A stretch of 64,000 nt of DNA from Trileptium ribeirensis (lineage: Eukaryota; Nematoda; Enoplea; Enoplida; Thoracostomopsidae): the NCBI GenBank assembly GCA_030248225.1, contig JASANE010018513.1, positions 33,702-97,701 on the forward strand. Direction: 5' to 3'. Made by a program: the position numbers and the translations under genes. Positions 11,753-22,667 of the stretch are shown piece by piece (position 1 is the first letter of the stretch; each line of letters opens with the position of its first letter). The notes under the pieces were generated by a model. It made no database searches and was not told the origin of the DNA. It saw only the letters and a program-made list of their open reading frames with translations.

Positions 11753-13329
11753 GTACTTAGAAATTGTATGAACCAATTTAGGGGTAAAAACAGTAAGAAG
11801 GTCATGGATTTAATTGTCAAAACTTAGAAGACTAGAGAGGATAAACATCTAGAAATGAAGCTCTGGTTATGTATGTTGTAAATATTTGGTCATTACCCTA
11901 TCATTGAATAGCCAATTAAACTAAGTATAAAAGGTCCTGTAATATCAGTTGTAGATATAAATAATTGAAAGAATAGAGAATTGCTTTAGCCGATGTACGA
12001 TAGAATTCTTTTGAAATTATCATATTTATCGCAAATGAAATAGGGTCTGCCAAACTAAATGTGTAAGGCTGACATATAAACTCATATAAGAAACTTCATA
12101 TAAACTCTCATAAGAAATCACCAATGTTATAAGTGGGAGCAAAATGGTTCTAAACCCAACGTAATGATGTATTTAGAGCCACCAAAAATTAACACTTGGT
12201 GTTGAACGGTATTAATTGATAAATGTTACATAACCTTAAAACCCAATAAAATATCCAGTGTTGCTTACTACTTGCAAGGAAGCAAAGCAGCATAACGAAA
12301 ATCTCCGGAACGTAAAAGCGAATTTAAACCCAATTGCTAGATGTAAGAGAACTTGTGAAACGGAAACTGTGTGGAATTGTAGTAAAGTTTTATAGGGTAT
12401 ATATATTAAACTCCGTTTAAAACGTAGTTGTAAAAACTTGACCCGATTAACTCAACAAAATGGGTGTAGATTAAATATTTTTCGAAGAAATTATGATAAA
12501 CGGTAGTGAAAACAAGCCCATCAGCCAGTTAATTGAAGGCAACAAATTCCAGTAATAGGTTAAAATAGTTAAGAACGTACTGCACGTTAACTAATAACCC
12601 GATGGAATTAAGAGCCGCAACCCATTGTATTGACCGGACCTGGGATTATATGAGTAGACGAGGTCAAAAACTAAAATCGTGGAAATTTAATGTCAACTTA
12701 CAATCCGAATTTGGTTTTTAACTGTCCTGTATGAAGGATTATAAATACGTAAAATTATTTGAACGTATAACGTGTTGATATCTAGGATTGTCAAATTGTG
12801 TTGAAAAAGATGATAGAGTTAGAACGTGCTGCACGTAAACTAAAAATCAATCGACAGTACAGCTATGCGACACTCATGATAAATGCAAGGTCGTAGGTTA
12901 AATTATAAGCACGCGCTGTAAGTAACCTTGTAAAGTTTAATAGAATTAAAGTCTGGGGTGTAAAGAATTAAGTTGAAAATTTCAGACCCCCACCCGCAAT
13001 ATAAGAGAAAAACATTCAAGGTTTTAGGCTAAAAAGACTAGACTCGTAAACACTCCGAAATAACTTGTACTACGACCAAGCTATATAGAAATTATGAACA
13101 ACCCAAATCATTCCTTGAAATAAAATTTTGGGATGTGATAATTCTTGTACCAGTTTTTAGGGAACTTGCCCACCGTGAAACAATTATTTTCGAATTGCAG
13201 GGCGTTTTTACTTTCCAACACTTTGACCGTAACACCATATTTACTCAGTTTTTTTACACAAATGTAGGTAGCTGATAATTTTTTTGCTTCTTTGGTTCAT
13301 GTTGCGCGCTGATTCTAATTAGTGTTTTA
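11753..13329. other. Long AT-rich stretch, no gene recognised
   Basis: I see no long frame or splice-framed exon here. A motif close to 'agaacgtgctgcacgtaaac' appears near 12567 (variant) and 12832, which hints at old internal duplication. An upstream exon of the PDZD8-like gene could hide here, but none was found. Confidence 0.4.
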
Positions 13330-14580
13330 TTGTTGCTACGCCGTTCGATGTTGAGCGATTTCAAATGGAAAACGTTCCGTGTAATCTGTGTGGCTGTATA
13401 TATCTTTACGTACAAAAGAAACGACTGTTGGATTGGGCCGAAAGCGTGTCCGAATACGGTGCATAGTAGAAATGTCCAATTCAGTGATGTTTGTGATGTT
13501 AGATGCTGAGGTAATAACTGTAAGAATATCCAAAACTTTCTTTCGTAGTAGATCCTATTCCGTCTTGTCTGCATTGTTGATTTGTTGCTGTAAATAAAGA
13601 AAAGTAACTTTTTTAGAAAATGAGTAATAACAATTTGTGAGCATTGCGAATATGTAACTCGGACAAGTTCAAAAACAATGAAATTACAAATAGGATTGAA
13701 TTTTGCAAAGCATATACCATCTATACATTTAAACGAAAGGAGGGTGTTAGCGTCAGTGGAGCGAACACGAATAACCAGTACCATTAGATAGAATTCCAGT
13801 GTCCACAAAACACTGACTGAATAGAGATGAACTAATAATATGTAAATATTCTGATACTACCAATTAGAGTCAGTTAATCTAGAGGATAAAGACATCGTGA
13901 AACCAAAAAGTAATGGGAGTATGTTACCAAAGTAAAGCGAAACCAGACTTGATATAATTGTGAGAAATTTCAAAATTATATTGACTTAAGGTTAAGCTGC
14001 AAATAAACTCGAACCGTATAAACAACGTAGTAAGCATGGTGCTAACTACACCCACTATCTTGAACATAATGGTAGATCGCTTGAACTCCGCACCAAAGTT
14101 TGAGGTTCAAATAGCCGAACTTCGAGGAGAAGGCTTAAGTTTGAGCAAAGTGTAACACAATGCCTGAAGTCATCAAATATATTGGAGACAGAACGTGAAG
14201 GTAAACACAAGCAGGTGAAGACCCAAAAATAAGTTTTAAAAATTAAGTGTTATCAATAGATTCAAGGTTACGCCAACATTACAGATGACTATGTTTTTAT
14301 ATCTTGATTGCTCAGCTTCTTTATGCATAAAATTGAGCGTTCTATCGTTGACATCGTCAGTGTCGTCCAGTCTATCTTCTATCTGTTTGATCCGTTCATG
14401 TACTGCATCCAATCAATGTTCTGATATTCGTGTTGATATCGTACGTTAGCATTGCGTTGTATGCCGTCCGACACATTGGAATAATTTTTGCGTATGGCTT
14501 TGCTTGAGGAAGCATCGTTATTGTCTTGAGGGTAGAATGGCGTTGTACTTTTACGACTATGTGCTATAATAATAAAAAAT
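13330..14580 (-). pseudogene. LINE ORF1-like remnant (coiled coil plus RRM-like block)
   Basis: Two minus-strand patches look like pieces of a retrotransposon nucleic-acid chaperone. At about 14570-14290 the translation includes SSSKAIRKNYSNVSDG and, after a frame change, HERIKQIEDRLDDTDD, a heptad-like coiled coil. At about 13600-13340 it reads DILTVITSASNIT, STMHRIRTRF and RPNPTVVSFVRKD, resembling the 'HRI...RP.IV.FVRR' block of L1-type ORF1 proteins. The patches are separated and frameshifted. They could belong to the neighbouring RT remnant or to another element. Identification is tentative. Confidence 0.35.
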
Positions 14581-14824
14581 AATACGGGGGTAAAGTATAG
14601 AAACCAGGAAAGAAAGTACAGAAGGGTGAAAAAAGTGAAATCTATATTTTTTAATAATTAAATAAAGCAATGGCCTGTAAGTACACTGCACCGAAAACTG
14701 ATATAATGTTGTAAAAATTTAGGGCTGGTTGATAGAGTAAAAAGTAAAATTCTGAATATTTTGTATGTTAAGAAAGCTAGTGAAACTGAAAAAGGGGTAG
14801 TTCAATAGAAAGCCTAAAAGTTAT

Positions 14825-17220
14825 AAAGCTTGGGATTGTCTTTATTGCAAAATTTCTTAAAAATAGTGTCGAAAAATCTTTTAGGGTAATCTCTTTTGAT
14901 AAGAGTTTTGAGTAAATTATTACAATCTTGTTGAAAATGTGTAAACTTTATGTTAATTTTGGCGTAACTTATAAGTTGACTGCGTATGATTCCCCTAAAA
15001 CAGTACGTGAGAGGTTACTGCTGTAATGTGGGAAGTTAAACATATCAAACTCAAAACCTTTCCTTTTATGGTATAGGCAAATATCCGCTTTACCATGGAG
15101 GAATTTAGTGTTAAGGTCCAGGACGTTAGGCTCTTGAATGTTAACTTTACATAAGCTTAGAGAGTTTGGGTAAATATTCTTATATAACTGGTCAAACAAG
15201 CTGGAGTCATTAATCACTATGAGGTCTTCAATATATCTGAACGCATATCTTATGGGTCACATAAGTCCTTACGGTATTTTCAATTGGTACATATGTAATT
15301 AATTACGTTCATAGTTGTGTTCATGTGATAAAAGACGCTGTATCTGTCCCCATAGGTATGCCAATGGTTTGTTTAAAAACCTCTTTGCCCAAAAGTATGT
15401 ATTAAAAATCAGTGCTTTAAGAAGATTGGTAATATCGTTTTTGGTTAAAAAATATCTGTCTGCTTAGTTTTAGTGTAGGTCCAGAAAGTTTTAAAAGGTG
15501 AAACACAAATCATTTTATTGCTGTTTTTGAAAGTCTAGCAACTGTTCTAAATTGTCAATAATCTCAGTATGTTTAAGGGTAGTATAAAGTGTAGTAAAGT
15601 CATAGGTGTTAATACTGTGGCAGCTACGAGTTTAACTAAGTTTTGGAACCGTATTAATAATTGGACTATTATTATCTATATTCTAAAAGGCGTTGATACC
15701 CGTATATTTACCAATGGACTTGTAGTAACCCGATGCGTTAGATTGCATGCGTCTCAATGCTTTACCTAGAGTAGAAGACATATTTTTAGAAGTGGCTTTT
15801 TGCTGCAGATGATACATCTAAACTGCATGGGTGTTTTATGGAATTTAGGGATAATTTGAACAAAAGGAAGTCCCATATTACTATCAGTCGTTAAAAGTGC
15901 CAATTTATCGGCTAATTATAATAAAATATTATTTGCCTCTTCTATATTTATGTTGGATTTAGTATATACTTTATGATTGTTAACCGTGATATCAAGTTCT
16001 TTGAGAAGTTGGTCGACATAAAATTTTTTGCAAATAACGAGTAATTTTGACAAGCTTTATGTGTAGTAGTAATCACAAAGTTAGATTTAAGTTTCTCTAG
16101 GCATTCTAGCATTTTATGACCTAGGGACGAGGGTTGGTGAGCCTTAGGTAGATACTTAACATTATGTAGTTTGTGTTTAAAACGTAGAAGTAGGTTCCCC
16201 CAGTTGTCTATAGATTCATGTGGAATGTAAGTTTCATTTTTAAGTAAAGCGCAATAATTATTAACATAGGAAGTAAAAGAAGCAATAAAATTAGACGGTA
16301 CAAAATTATTCATCAATCCAAATCTAGGTCCCATCTCAAAGAGTTTTCTTAGTTTAGAATTATATATGATCCAGTGATTTTATGATTATGGGGACGAGGG
16401 TCCGTGAGCCTGAGGTAGATGCTTAACATTATGTAGTTTGTGTTTAAAACGTAGAATAAGTAGGTTCACCCAGTTGACTATAGATTCACGCGGAATGTAA
16501 GTTTTATTTATAAGTAAAGCGCAATAATTATTAACATCGGAAGTAAAAGAAGCAATAAAATTAGATGGTACAAAATTATCCATCAATCTAAATTTAGTTC
16601 CCATCTCAAAGAGATTTCTTAGTTTAGAATTATTATAATGATACTCAGTTTGCCCGTAATAATATGTCCGTAGTGCTTGTCTGTATAGATACTAGAAGCA
16701 CAGTTACAAGTATATAGTTAAGTAAGGGGGCGGGGTCGTCGAAAGCTATTTGTCTATAATTTATTGAAAGATTTCGAACTGGTGGGAATATTGTATTTAA
16801 ATGCCACCTCTGGTTTAAAATATTTCCATAGTTTGTGGTCCGATATAATGTTTGTAGGCCAAACATTAAATAATTCTTCTGATTTAACCATACGAGCTAA
16901 AAATGATTGATCATAAACTTTATTCCTTAAGTGAATAGTAAAAGTATTATTTGTTAATAGTTTCAGTGTATGTGACTTGATTTTGTCTTTCTAAGTAATT
17001 AGTTAAAAGGTCATGTAGGATTTCTAAGTAAGGGAATGAGTTATTAATATAATTAGAGTTAAGGAATTAGTTAATGTGTCTAATCTGCCCTATGTTAGAA
17101 TTGAAGATCGTACTGAAAACCGTTTTACTAATTTGACATAGTATAGTATTATTAAAATTAATAAAAATATCTATAGGATTGATCGTGTTTTTGTTTCTGC
17201 TGCTACGCCTCCGTCGTTTC
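14825..17220 (-). pseudogene. Penelope-like reverse transcriptase remnant
   Basis: Read on the minus strand, many frames together give an RT of the type with IGIPMGTDTAS (about 15334-15366; family usual GIPMG.D.AP), the catalytic block FRYIEDLIVIND (about 15210-15244; family YIDD), YPNSLSL, the LDLN..FLHGKADICLYHKR block, FEFDMFNFPH, and the C-terminal QLISYAKINIKFTHFQQD (about 14920-14975). Upstream patches include SNFVITTTHKACQNYSLF (about 16020-16090), the 'MGPRFGL' start of a conserved block (16334) and a basic N-terminal patch (about 17110-17220). Stops and frameshifts are frequent and the DD pair reads ED. I infer a Penelope-like element; no GIY-YIG endonuclease was seen. Confidence 0.65.
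16130..16636. repeat. ~240 bp tandem duplication inside the RT remnant
   Basis: 16130-16371 and 16393-16636 are direct copies: 'aagtaaagcgcaataatta', 'ggaagtaaaagaagcaataa' and 'cccatctcaaagag' occur in both. Each copy encodes the same block on the minus strand (FVPSNFIASFTS, NNYCALL, HKLHNVK). One copy is surplus to a normal RT, so this is a duplication after or during insertion. Confidence 0.85.
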
Positions 17221-17575
17221 CCCGATGTCTATTTTTACGTTGTTTAAAAAATTTGTATATTTTTTTGTCGTTTTACGGTTTTCGACGTTGTATCTACATT
17301 CATACATATAGTGCTTACCACAATTTTTTGTTTTACGAGCGCGCGAGCAACGAACGAATTATAAAATATTATGTTCTAACGTTTAATTTACTAGCAGGCA
17401 ACAAGCGAACAACGAACGAGCAGCGGTAGTCAGTTGAAGCGAGTACAGTTTATATGTAGCCACGGTCAGAAATAAATGCAAATTTTTCGCGATTCGTTCG
17501 CGATCTGTTCGACTCGCGAGAAATGTGCGTTTATTACTGAGCGTGGATGTATTTTATGCAGTTGTATTATTTCAG

Positions 17576-17818
17576 AGAATACAACGAGCTTTTGCAACAT
17601 TCCGGATTCGATGCACGACTGTGTTGTGGTGAAATTGAGCTCGGTTTCCGTTGGTGTCCGAAGGGTTTCGAGCCTAAACTTGGCCAGGAATTATCTAACC
17701 ATCAACCGCAGCAGCGTCAACCTGAAGTGACAACCGACATCGAAGAAGCAATCGATGTGCTGCACAATGCGTCAAGCTTAGGGACAGATCTGGCATTGAC
17801 TGTCAAAGACAGTCAAGA
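17576..17818 (+). CDS. PDZD8: PDZD8-like gene, exon a (end of C2-like domain)
   Basis: This is the first exon of the gene found here. The acceptor is 'gttgtattatttcag' with a good pyrimidine tract; the donor is AAGA|gtgtgt. One base completes the previous codon, then 80 codons, then two bases (GA) that join the next exon's A to make Glu. It encodes EYNELLQHSGFDARLCCGEI and ELGFRW, matching from memory the end of the C2-like domain of PDZD8, where HxGFD....CYGDI is conserved. A hydrophilic linker with EEAIDVLHNA follows. PDZD8 is an ER membrane protein that tethers ER to mitochondria and late endosomes and moves lipids through its SMP domain. The preceding exons (TM, SMP, PDZ) were not found here. 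Confidence 0.8.
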
Positions 17819-17878
17819 GTGTGTTTTCAACTTTAACTTTTGTTATATCCGTTGTCCCTATTATATCATTCATTAATA

Positions 17879-18136
17879 TGTGCGTAACGTATACGTTTAA
17901 TTGCGAGCAACGCAGTTCAAATTAAGTGCCATATTGTGTTTTATACTGGTGTGACTGCGGCCAAGTACAACTAATCACAATGTGGCACGCACTAAGCTCA
18001 TTTTATCTTGTGTTGCCGTCGTTTACAGGAATAATAGTGACTAAAGATATCGCACATCTGAATGAATTTCAAAATCTGATTTCTAATAAAATTCACCATC
18101 AGCTTTATGGAAAAGGAAGATCCCACATAATAGTCT
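17879..18136. other. Intron sequence, nothing recognised
   Basis: Start of the first intron. A 70-codon + frame (17926-18138) has no motif and does not fit the splice phase of the flanking exons. Confidence 0.4.
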
Positions 18137-18390
18137 GACTAATCCAAACCTCGGAAATTATAGCCGAGGGAGGGCGGCTCACCTGCCGGGGGGTGCCGGA
18201 TTTTGCCGGGGGCAATTTTTTTGCTGGATTTTGTCGCGTTTAGACGTTTTTTTTCTCAGCAGGGGGCTTCGAGCCGGGGGGGTATCCAAATTTTTGCCTG
18301 GGATACCTCCGTTGTGCCGGGGGCAGCCGAAAATGCCGGGCCCCCACTTTGGACAAGTGGATAGTATTTTGTAGCACTGATTTAGCACTC
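18137..18390. repeat. G-rich dispersed repeat ('gccgggggcagccga' family), copy 1
   Basis: It begins 'tgactaatccaaacctcgga' and carries several blocks of 'gccggggg', 'gagccggggg' and 'acctccgtt.tgc.gggg'. The same ordered blocks occur at 34936-35135 in the same orientation. Both copies are shorter than 300 bp and non-coding. G runs on the + strand could form G-quadruplexes (inference). Confidence 0.75.
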
Positions 18391-18397
18391 CACTCTA

Positions 18398-18715
18398 TAG
18401 TCCCTGCAAGAAATGGTCGCTTTTCATTCGAAGCTTGTTCAAAAATTATATTTTTCTTTCGAACTGTTGCCCAAGGTCTAGGTGGACTCTACTTGTTCTA
18501 ATATGTTCGACGTCAGTTCGAACAATGTTCGGTAACACCTGTTAACCGTTATCGCCCTTTTAATTAATGGAAAAATAATGTCAAATAATAAGTTTTATAA
18601 AAATGTTAAAGTTATTCTGAACGAAAAAATTTTTTGTGGTTCGAAATTGTTCGTGAAGAATTCTGTTTGATCGAAGTGTGTTCCTTCGGAATTAAGACGG
18701 TCGTTTCTAATATAG
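18398..18715. mobile_element. Possible Tc1-like MITE, TTCGAA-rich interior
   Basis: The left end TATAGTCCCTGCAAGAAATG fits the MITE family consensus. The interior is dense in TTCGAA/GTTCGAAC. The right end is degraded ('cggtcgtttctaatata'), so the boundary is approximate. Confidence 0.4.
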
Positions 18716-19329
18716 AATATTGTGCCATAACTGCTTTTGGCTATGTCCAAGACGTAAGTGTGCCGCCGATCGGAAATTGCTAATTGTTTTTGAATTATGT
18801 CTTTTAACGGCTAATATAACGCTGTTATTACAATAGCGACGGACAAACGTAAGTGCACAAAAACAGGCGCAGACGCACAAAATAGTATCCGTGCGCGGCA
18901 GGACGCAATTTAGTCCGTCCGCGTTTAAGCGACGAGCATAAATTACGTCCGGGCGAAATTGCGTTCTTTTGCTTCTTCAGCCGCCCGCGTTTCCGTCGGG
19001 TCAGGGTCTGCGCTTACTTTTGTCCGTGACTATACATAACATTATGCAGCAGTATCTCCGATTCTGTCATCGTTTTTTGCCTTTTCGTTTCTTTGTTGCT
19101 TTCTCATAATGTCATTAACTATACTACAACTTTCATGGTAATGGTATGCAAATTCGCTGACCAAAGCACTTCAGCATATATTTAAGTTTTATCGACACAG
19201 AAACTCAAATACCGTTAAATAGACACCCATTTTCACGGTAGTTGTATGTAAATTCGTGCCGATCGAAGCGCTTCAGTAAGTAGTAAAGTTTTATCTATGT
19301 TGCAACCAGCGTAGCATGGTTCAGTAAAT
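18716..19329. other. Intron, no gene; purine/pyrimidine mixed unique-looking sequence
   Basis: The segment 18840-19030 is locally richer in CpG ('gtccgtccgcgtttaagcgacg') than its surroundings. I find no exon or repeat boundary. Confidence 0.35.
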
Positions 19330-19337
19330 ATATTAAC

Positions 19338-20540
19338 CAGGGAATAACCGGAACCGAAATTTACCGGAACCGGAACCAGCAACCGGAACCGTCCATTTAA
19401 ACCGGATCCGGAACCGGAACCGGAACCTGGTCTTCGAAATTTATATATAGTAAAACAGATGATGGAAGAAATGAAGGTATAGTGGATTTAAAATGCATTA
19501 AAAATAACTTTTACATTAAACTTAATGTATTGCGATGGTATTATTGCCTTTCTCAAACTTTAAAGAGACTGAGGAAGCTAATAATGTTTATTTGTCGATC
19601 AAATATGTCGATTTTTGGACATTCAGAGCAAAAAATGTCTTCCACTATACACCACTGCGTACACTGTGTCACATCGAATGTGCTTACAAAGCTTGGAGCG
19701 TAGAATACACACTTTGGCTCTGTCTCCAGTCGCCTCTCTTTACTACACATGTTTGTTGCATGTTCTTCTGTAGGAAACTTAAAATTATTGGTTTATATGA
19801 TTATAAGAGAAAATAATAGATAGAAGGTCATTTTCTGATCAGCGGTCAGAGACACTGCTTAGGCTAGCGTTGGACAAACAGTGCCGTCAGTTAGATCGTA
19901 ATGATGATAACTTTCTAATCAGAATGCTATAACTGAGACACACTGTGATGCTGCTCGCACAGTTTAAATAAATACAGTGCAGTGCCAAGAAAGCAGTTTC
20001 TAGCTGCGTTGCAGATAACGTTATTTTACTTAGATTTAGACTGATTTACCAAGTTTACAAGCGCACTGGCGGGTGCTTGACGCAATTTATGTTAGCCAAG
20101 CAATTTATGTTAGCCAAGCATACCCTAAGTACTTCTGCGTAAGCCATACTCTGTTACCGAGTTGGACCGGTTTAATTCAAACGTATCCCACAGACTTCTG
20201 GATGTGTAAAATAGCTGCTACAGGCATCAACCTGGCTTTAATTTAACAAACTCCTGCAGGTTATTATGAAAAATTCCTGCTCAAATTACGTGCCCTACTT
20301 ACGTTTCACACGGCTAATTGGTCAGTTAATCATTTCTTTTGCTTCGTTGTATTGGAGCTTGATCATTGTATAATATATATTACATATGTTTGGATTACAG
20401 GATGAAGGAAAAACATGGAAAATTTCAAACAAAATTTTTAAACCGGAATTCCGCTTCCGGTATGGTTTTGCCCTTTGCCGGAACCGCAACCGGAACACGA
20501 TTTTCGCCGGAACCGGAACCGGAATTCCGGTTACTCCCTG
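19338..20540. mobile_element. hAT element with perfect 8 bp target duplication
   Basis: The ends are CAGGGAATAACCGG on the left and, read inward, CAGGGAGTAACCGG on the right. ATATTAAC duplicates flank it (19330-19337 and 20541-20548). Subterminal regions carry arrays of CCGGAACCGG at both ends. The 1203 bp interior has frames of 73-93 aa (19482-19816) without recognised hAT transposase motifs, so it is probably non-autonomous. It lies in the intron before the C1 exon. Confidence 0.9.
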
Positions 20541-20548
20541 ATATTAAC

Positions 20549-21640
20549 ATTGTAATTGAAATGGAGCGAGTGGAGTTTCCACTGTGGGCGTTAGGGGGAA
20601 ATCGTGAAAATTTCTCTTTTTGTCTGTTTCTGTCACGTATAACTCATGTTCAGGTGGATAGATTTCGATAAATTTTTTATTCGATAGCAAAAGTGATGAG
20701 GATGTGCCCTTTAGTTGAACGCGAACAGCTTCGAGCCCATCTTCGTGGTCGAAATGCCAAAAACAGGTTTTAGGGATTCTTTGCCAAATTTGGCTATACG
20801 GGTGCTAGTGTTTCACAGCCCATATCTCGCGACAGAGGTTTCACATCTAAAAGCGATACACAGAATTAGCTCATGGAGATCCATTACTTTGCTGACCATT
20901 CCCTGGACCACTGTTGGCCCGAATATGACACGGCGACCCTTTGCCTGAAATAATGATTTTTAAATATCGGCATGTTGTTACGTGTTTTTACCATACAACG
21001 AGTGTCTATTAGGTTATCAAGCACGCTGAATACGACGATTTTGCTATCTAGACTCCAACTTACCTTTTCATTTGGGTTTCAAGGGTTTTACGGTCAAAGA
21101 ACCCGATAATGTAGTGACTTTTCATTTGTTTGGTTATTTATTGCTTGTAGGACATCAAGAGTAATGTTTACATAAGTTTTTTTGGTACGCTGAATACGGT
21201 GGTTTGTTATCTAGACTCCAACACGAATACTTTATACCTTTTCAGATGTTTTCTATGAGTTTAACGTCAATGAACCCAATTTCCAAAATATAGTCTGTCT
21301 TCGTTATCTTGGTTATGTATAGCGTGAAGGGTATGAACAAAGTTCTATATATAAAATTTTTGGCACGCTGGATATTTTAGGGGAGGTATATGGTTTGTTT
21401 ATTTAGGGACTAGCACAATGCTTCCTGTGTTTTCAGTTGTTTTCGATGGGTTTAGGGTGGACGAGGTGTTAGAATTTTCAGTGGGTTCACAGCTACAGAG
21501 GTGTTAGTGTAGTATATACGCAAACATAAAGGCCTGTTTCAAGGTGATTTCACAAAATTATCAGTTGATGAAACCACGCGCGCTCCGTTTCAACCTCGCT
21601 TGCGAGTTACTTTTGTTGATCACGTTATATATTTATTGTC
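20549..21640 (+). repeat. 1.1 kb dispersed repeat, copy 1
   Basis: Shared in order with 26578-27690: 'gagtttccactg', 'ttcgatagcaaaagtga', 'gatgtgccctttagttgaac', 'ggttatcaag', 'tatctagactcca' and 'gaaaccacgc.cgctccgtt'. The inner half contains about two imperfect ~180 bp subunits, each starting near 'cgctgaatac'. The copy stops 8 bp before the C1 exon. No coding potential is conserved between copies. Confidence 0.85.
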
Positions 21641-21648
21641 CAATCTAG

Positions 21649-21810
21649 AATCTATAATCACGAATGGTCCGTTGTGACATTGCAAAGCGGTCGAATATGC
21701 CAAATATGTCAGCGGAAAATATGGCTCAAATCTGCTCTCCAATGTGCTCAATGCTCACTGATTTGTCATAAGAAGTGTGTGAATGAGGGAAAATTTACAC
21801 CGTGCCTGAG
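21649..21810 (+). CDS. PDZD8: PDZD8-like gene, exon b (complete C1 zinc finger)
   Basis: The acceptor is 'atttattgtccaatctag'; the donor is CTGAG|gtaagt. The exon is 162 bp, one base plus 53 codons plus two bases. It encodes a whole C1 domain: His at HEWSVV, then 12 residues to CQIC, 11 residues to CAQC, four to His (SLICH), two to Cys (HKKC), and a final Cys (FTPC). This is the H/C spacing of the zinc-binding C1 fold. KIW.KSALQC..C...CHKKC matches the PDZD8 C1 (recalled human K-VWTKAASQC..C..VCHKKC) better than kinase C1 domains, and the residues that bind diacylglycerol in typical C1 domains are not obvious, as expected for an atypical C1. Its position after exon a fits PDZD8 domain order. 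Confidence 0.88.
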
Positions 21811-22490
21811 GTAAGTTTAATTCTTGAGTTATCAAAACGGAGCGAGCAAAGTTCATTCAAATAGCGGTTAGTTTTGCTTATTAAAGTATAATTATAAATT
21901 TAATATATTTTTTGTTTGATTAGAAAATATTGATTGTCTTCGCACAATAGGAGAGGGGGTAAGGAGCACTTTGCACGTTTCCAATACTTTCCATCTTTCG
22001 AAGGTCCATATCTTCTGCGTGACACATCCACTTGGGTCTTTGACCGCGTAAGCTGCTCCATGAGATGCTGCTCCACGAGTGTCCAACGAACCCGACGTCA
22101 CTGACATTAGAAGGCCTATGGTCACAACCATGCGAAGTGGCCAGATTTCTGAAGCTTGACGAAGAAGACCAGCAATGAACTGTCAACGCACAATATGGGG
22201 CTATCATCATCATCAATTAGAAAATATAATTTAAATTTTTAAAATATTTAATAAAAATTCTTTTGTCGTTTATCTGTAGCACACAAATCATCAATGCATT
22301 AGCAGTTTTTGATTAACACGTAACAACTCTATTTCTGCCGTTAGCTTTGGGTCTGCACGGGTCCAAGGATTTGCTATTCGAAATCTCACAAAGCTAACAT
22401 TTTTTTGGTTCAAATCGACCATGTAGAATTTTCTTGTCAAGGTCTGCAAGTTATTTTTTCAGTACATCTTTGTTAGAGTAATCTATATAG
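21811..22490. other. Intron, nothing recognised
   Basis: Minus-strand frames of 79-98 aa overlap each other here in different frames and show no motif. Confidence 0.4.
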
Positions 22491-22497
22491 CACTGTA

Positions 22498-22667
22498 CAG
22501 TGCCCACCAAAAAGGCTGTGGCTCGCTCGAGACTCACTCGCGACTCGTTCGAAAAAAAGTTTATTCTAAAAATACAATTCACTATTAATTTAAACAGTTT
22601 TGAAATCTCGAGCGAGCCACTCGCACGCGGCTAGCTCAAATGCGAGGGTTATTTCTGGCGCGTACTG
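22498..22667. mobile_element. Tc1-like MITE (170 bp)
   Basis: The left end is TA|CAGTGCCCACCAAAAAGG. The right end read inward is CAGTACGCGCCAGAAATAAC, with the outer TA changed to TG. The interior carries CGAGCGAG/TCGCTCGA palindromes on both sides of an AT core. Confidence 0.65.

Noticed and set aside
13254..13808. 184-codon minus frame as a host gene
   Set aside because: An overlapping frame in the same place gives the ORF1-like RRM block, which is the better explanation.
19535..19816. Possible extra PDZD8 exon after the acceptor-like 'cctttctcaaactttaaag'
   Set aside because: It lies inside the hAT element bounded by a perfect 8 bp duplication, and exons a and b already join in phase.
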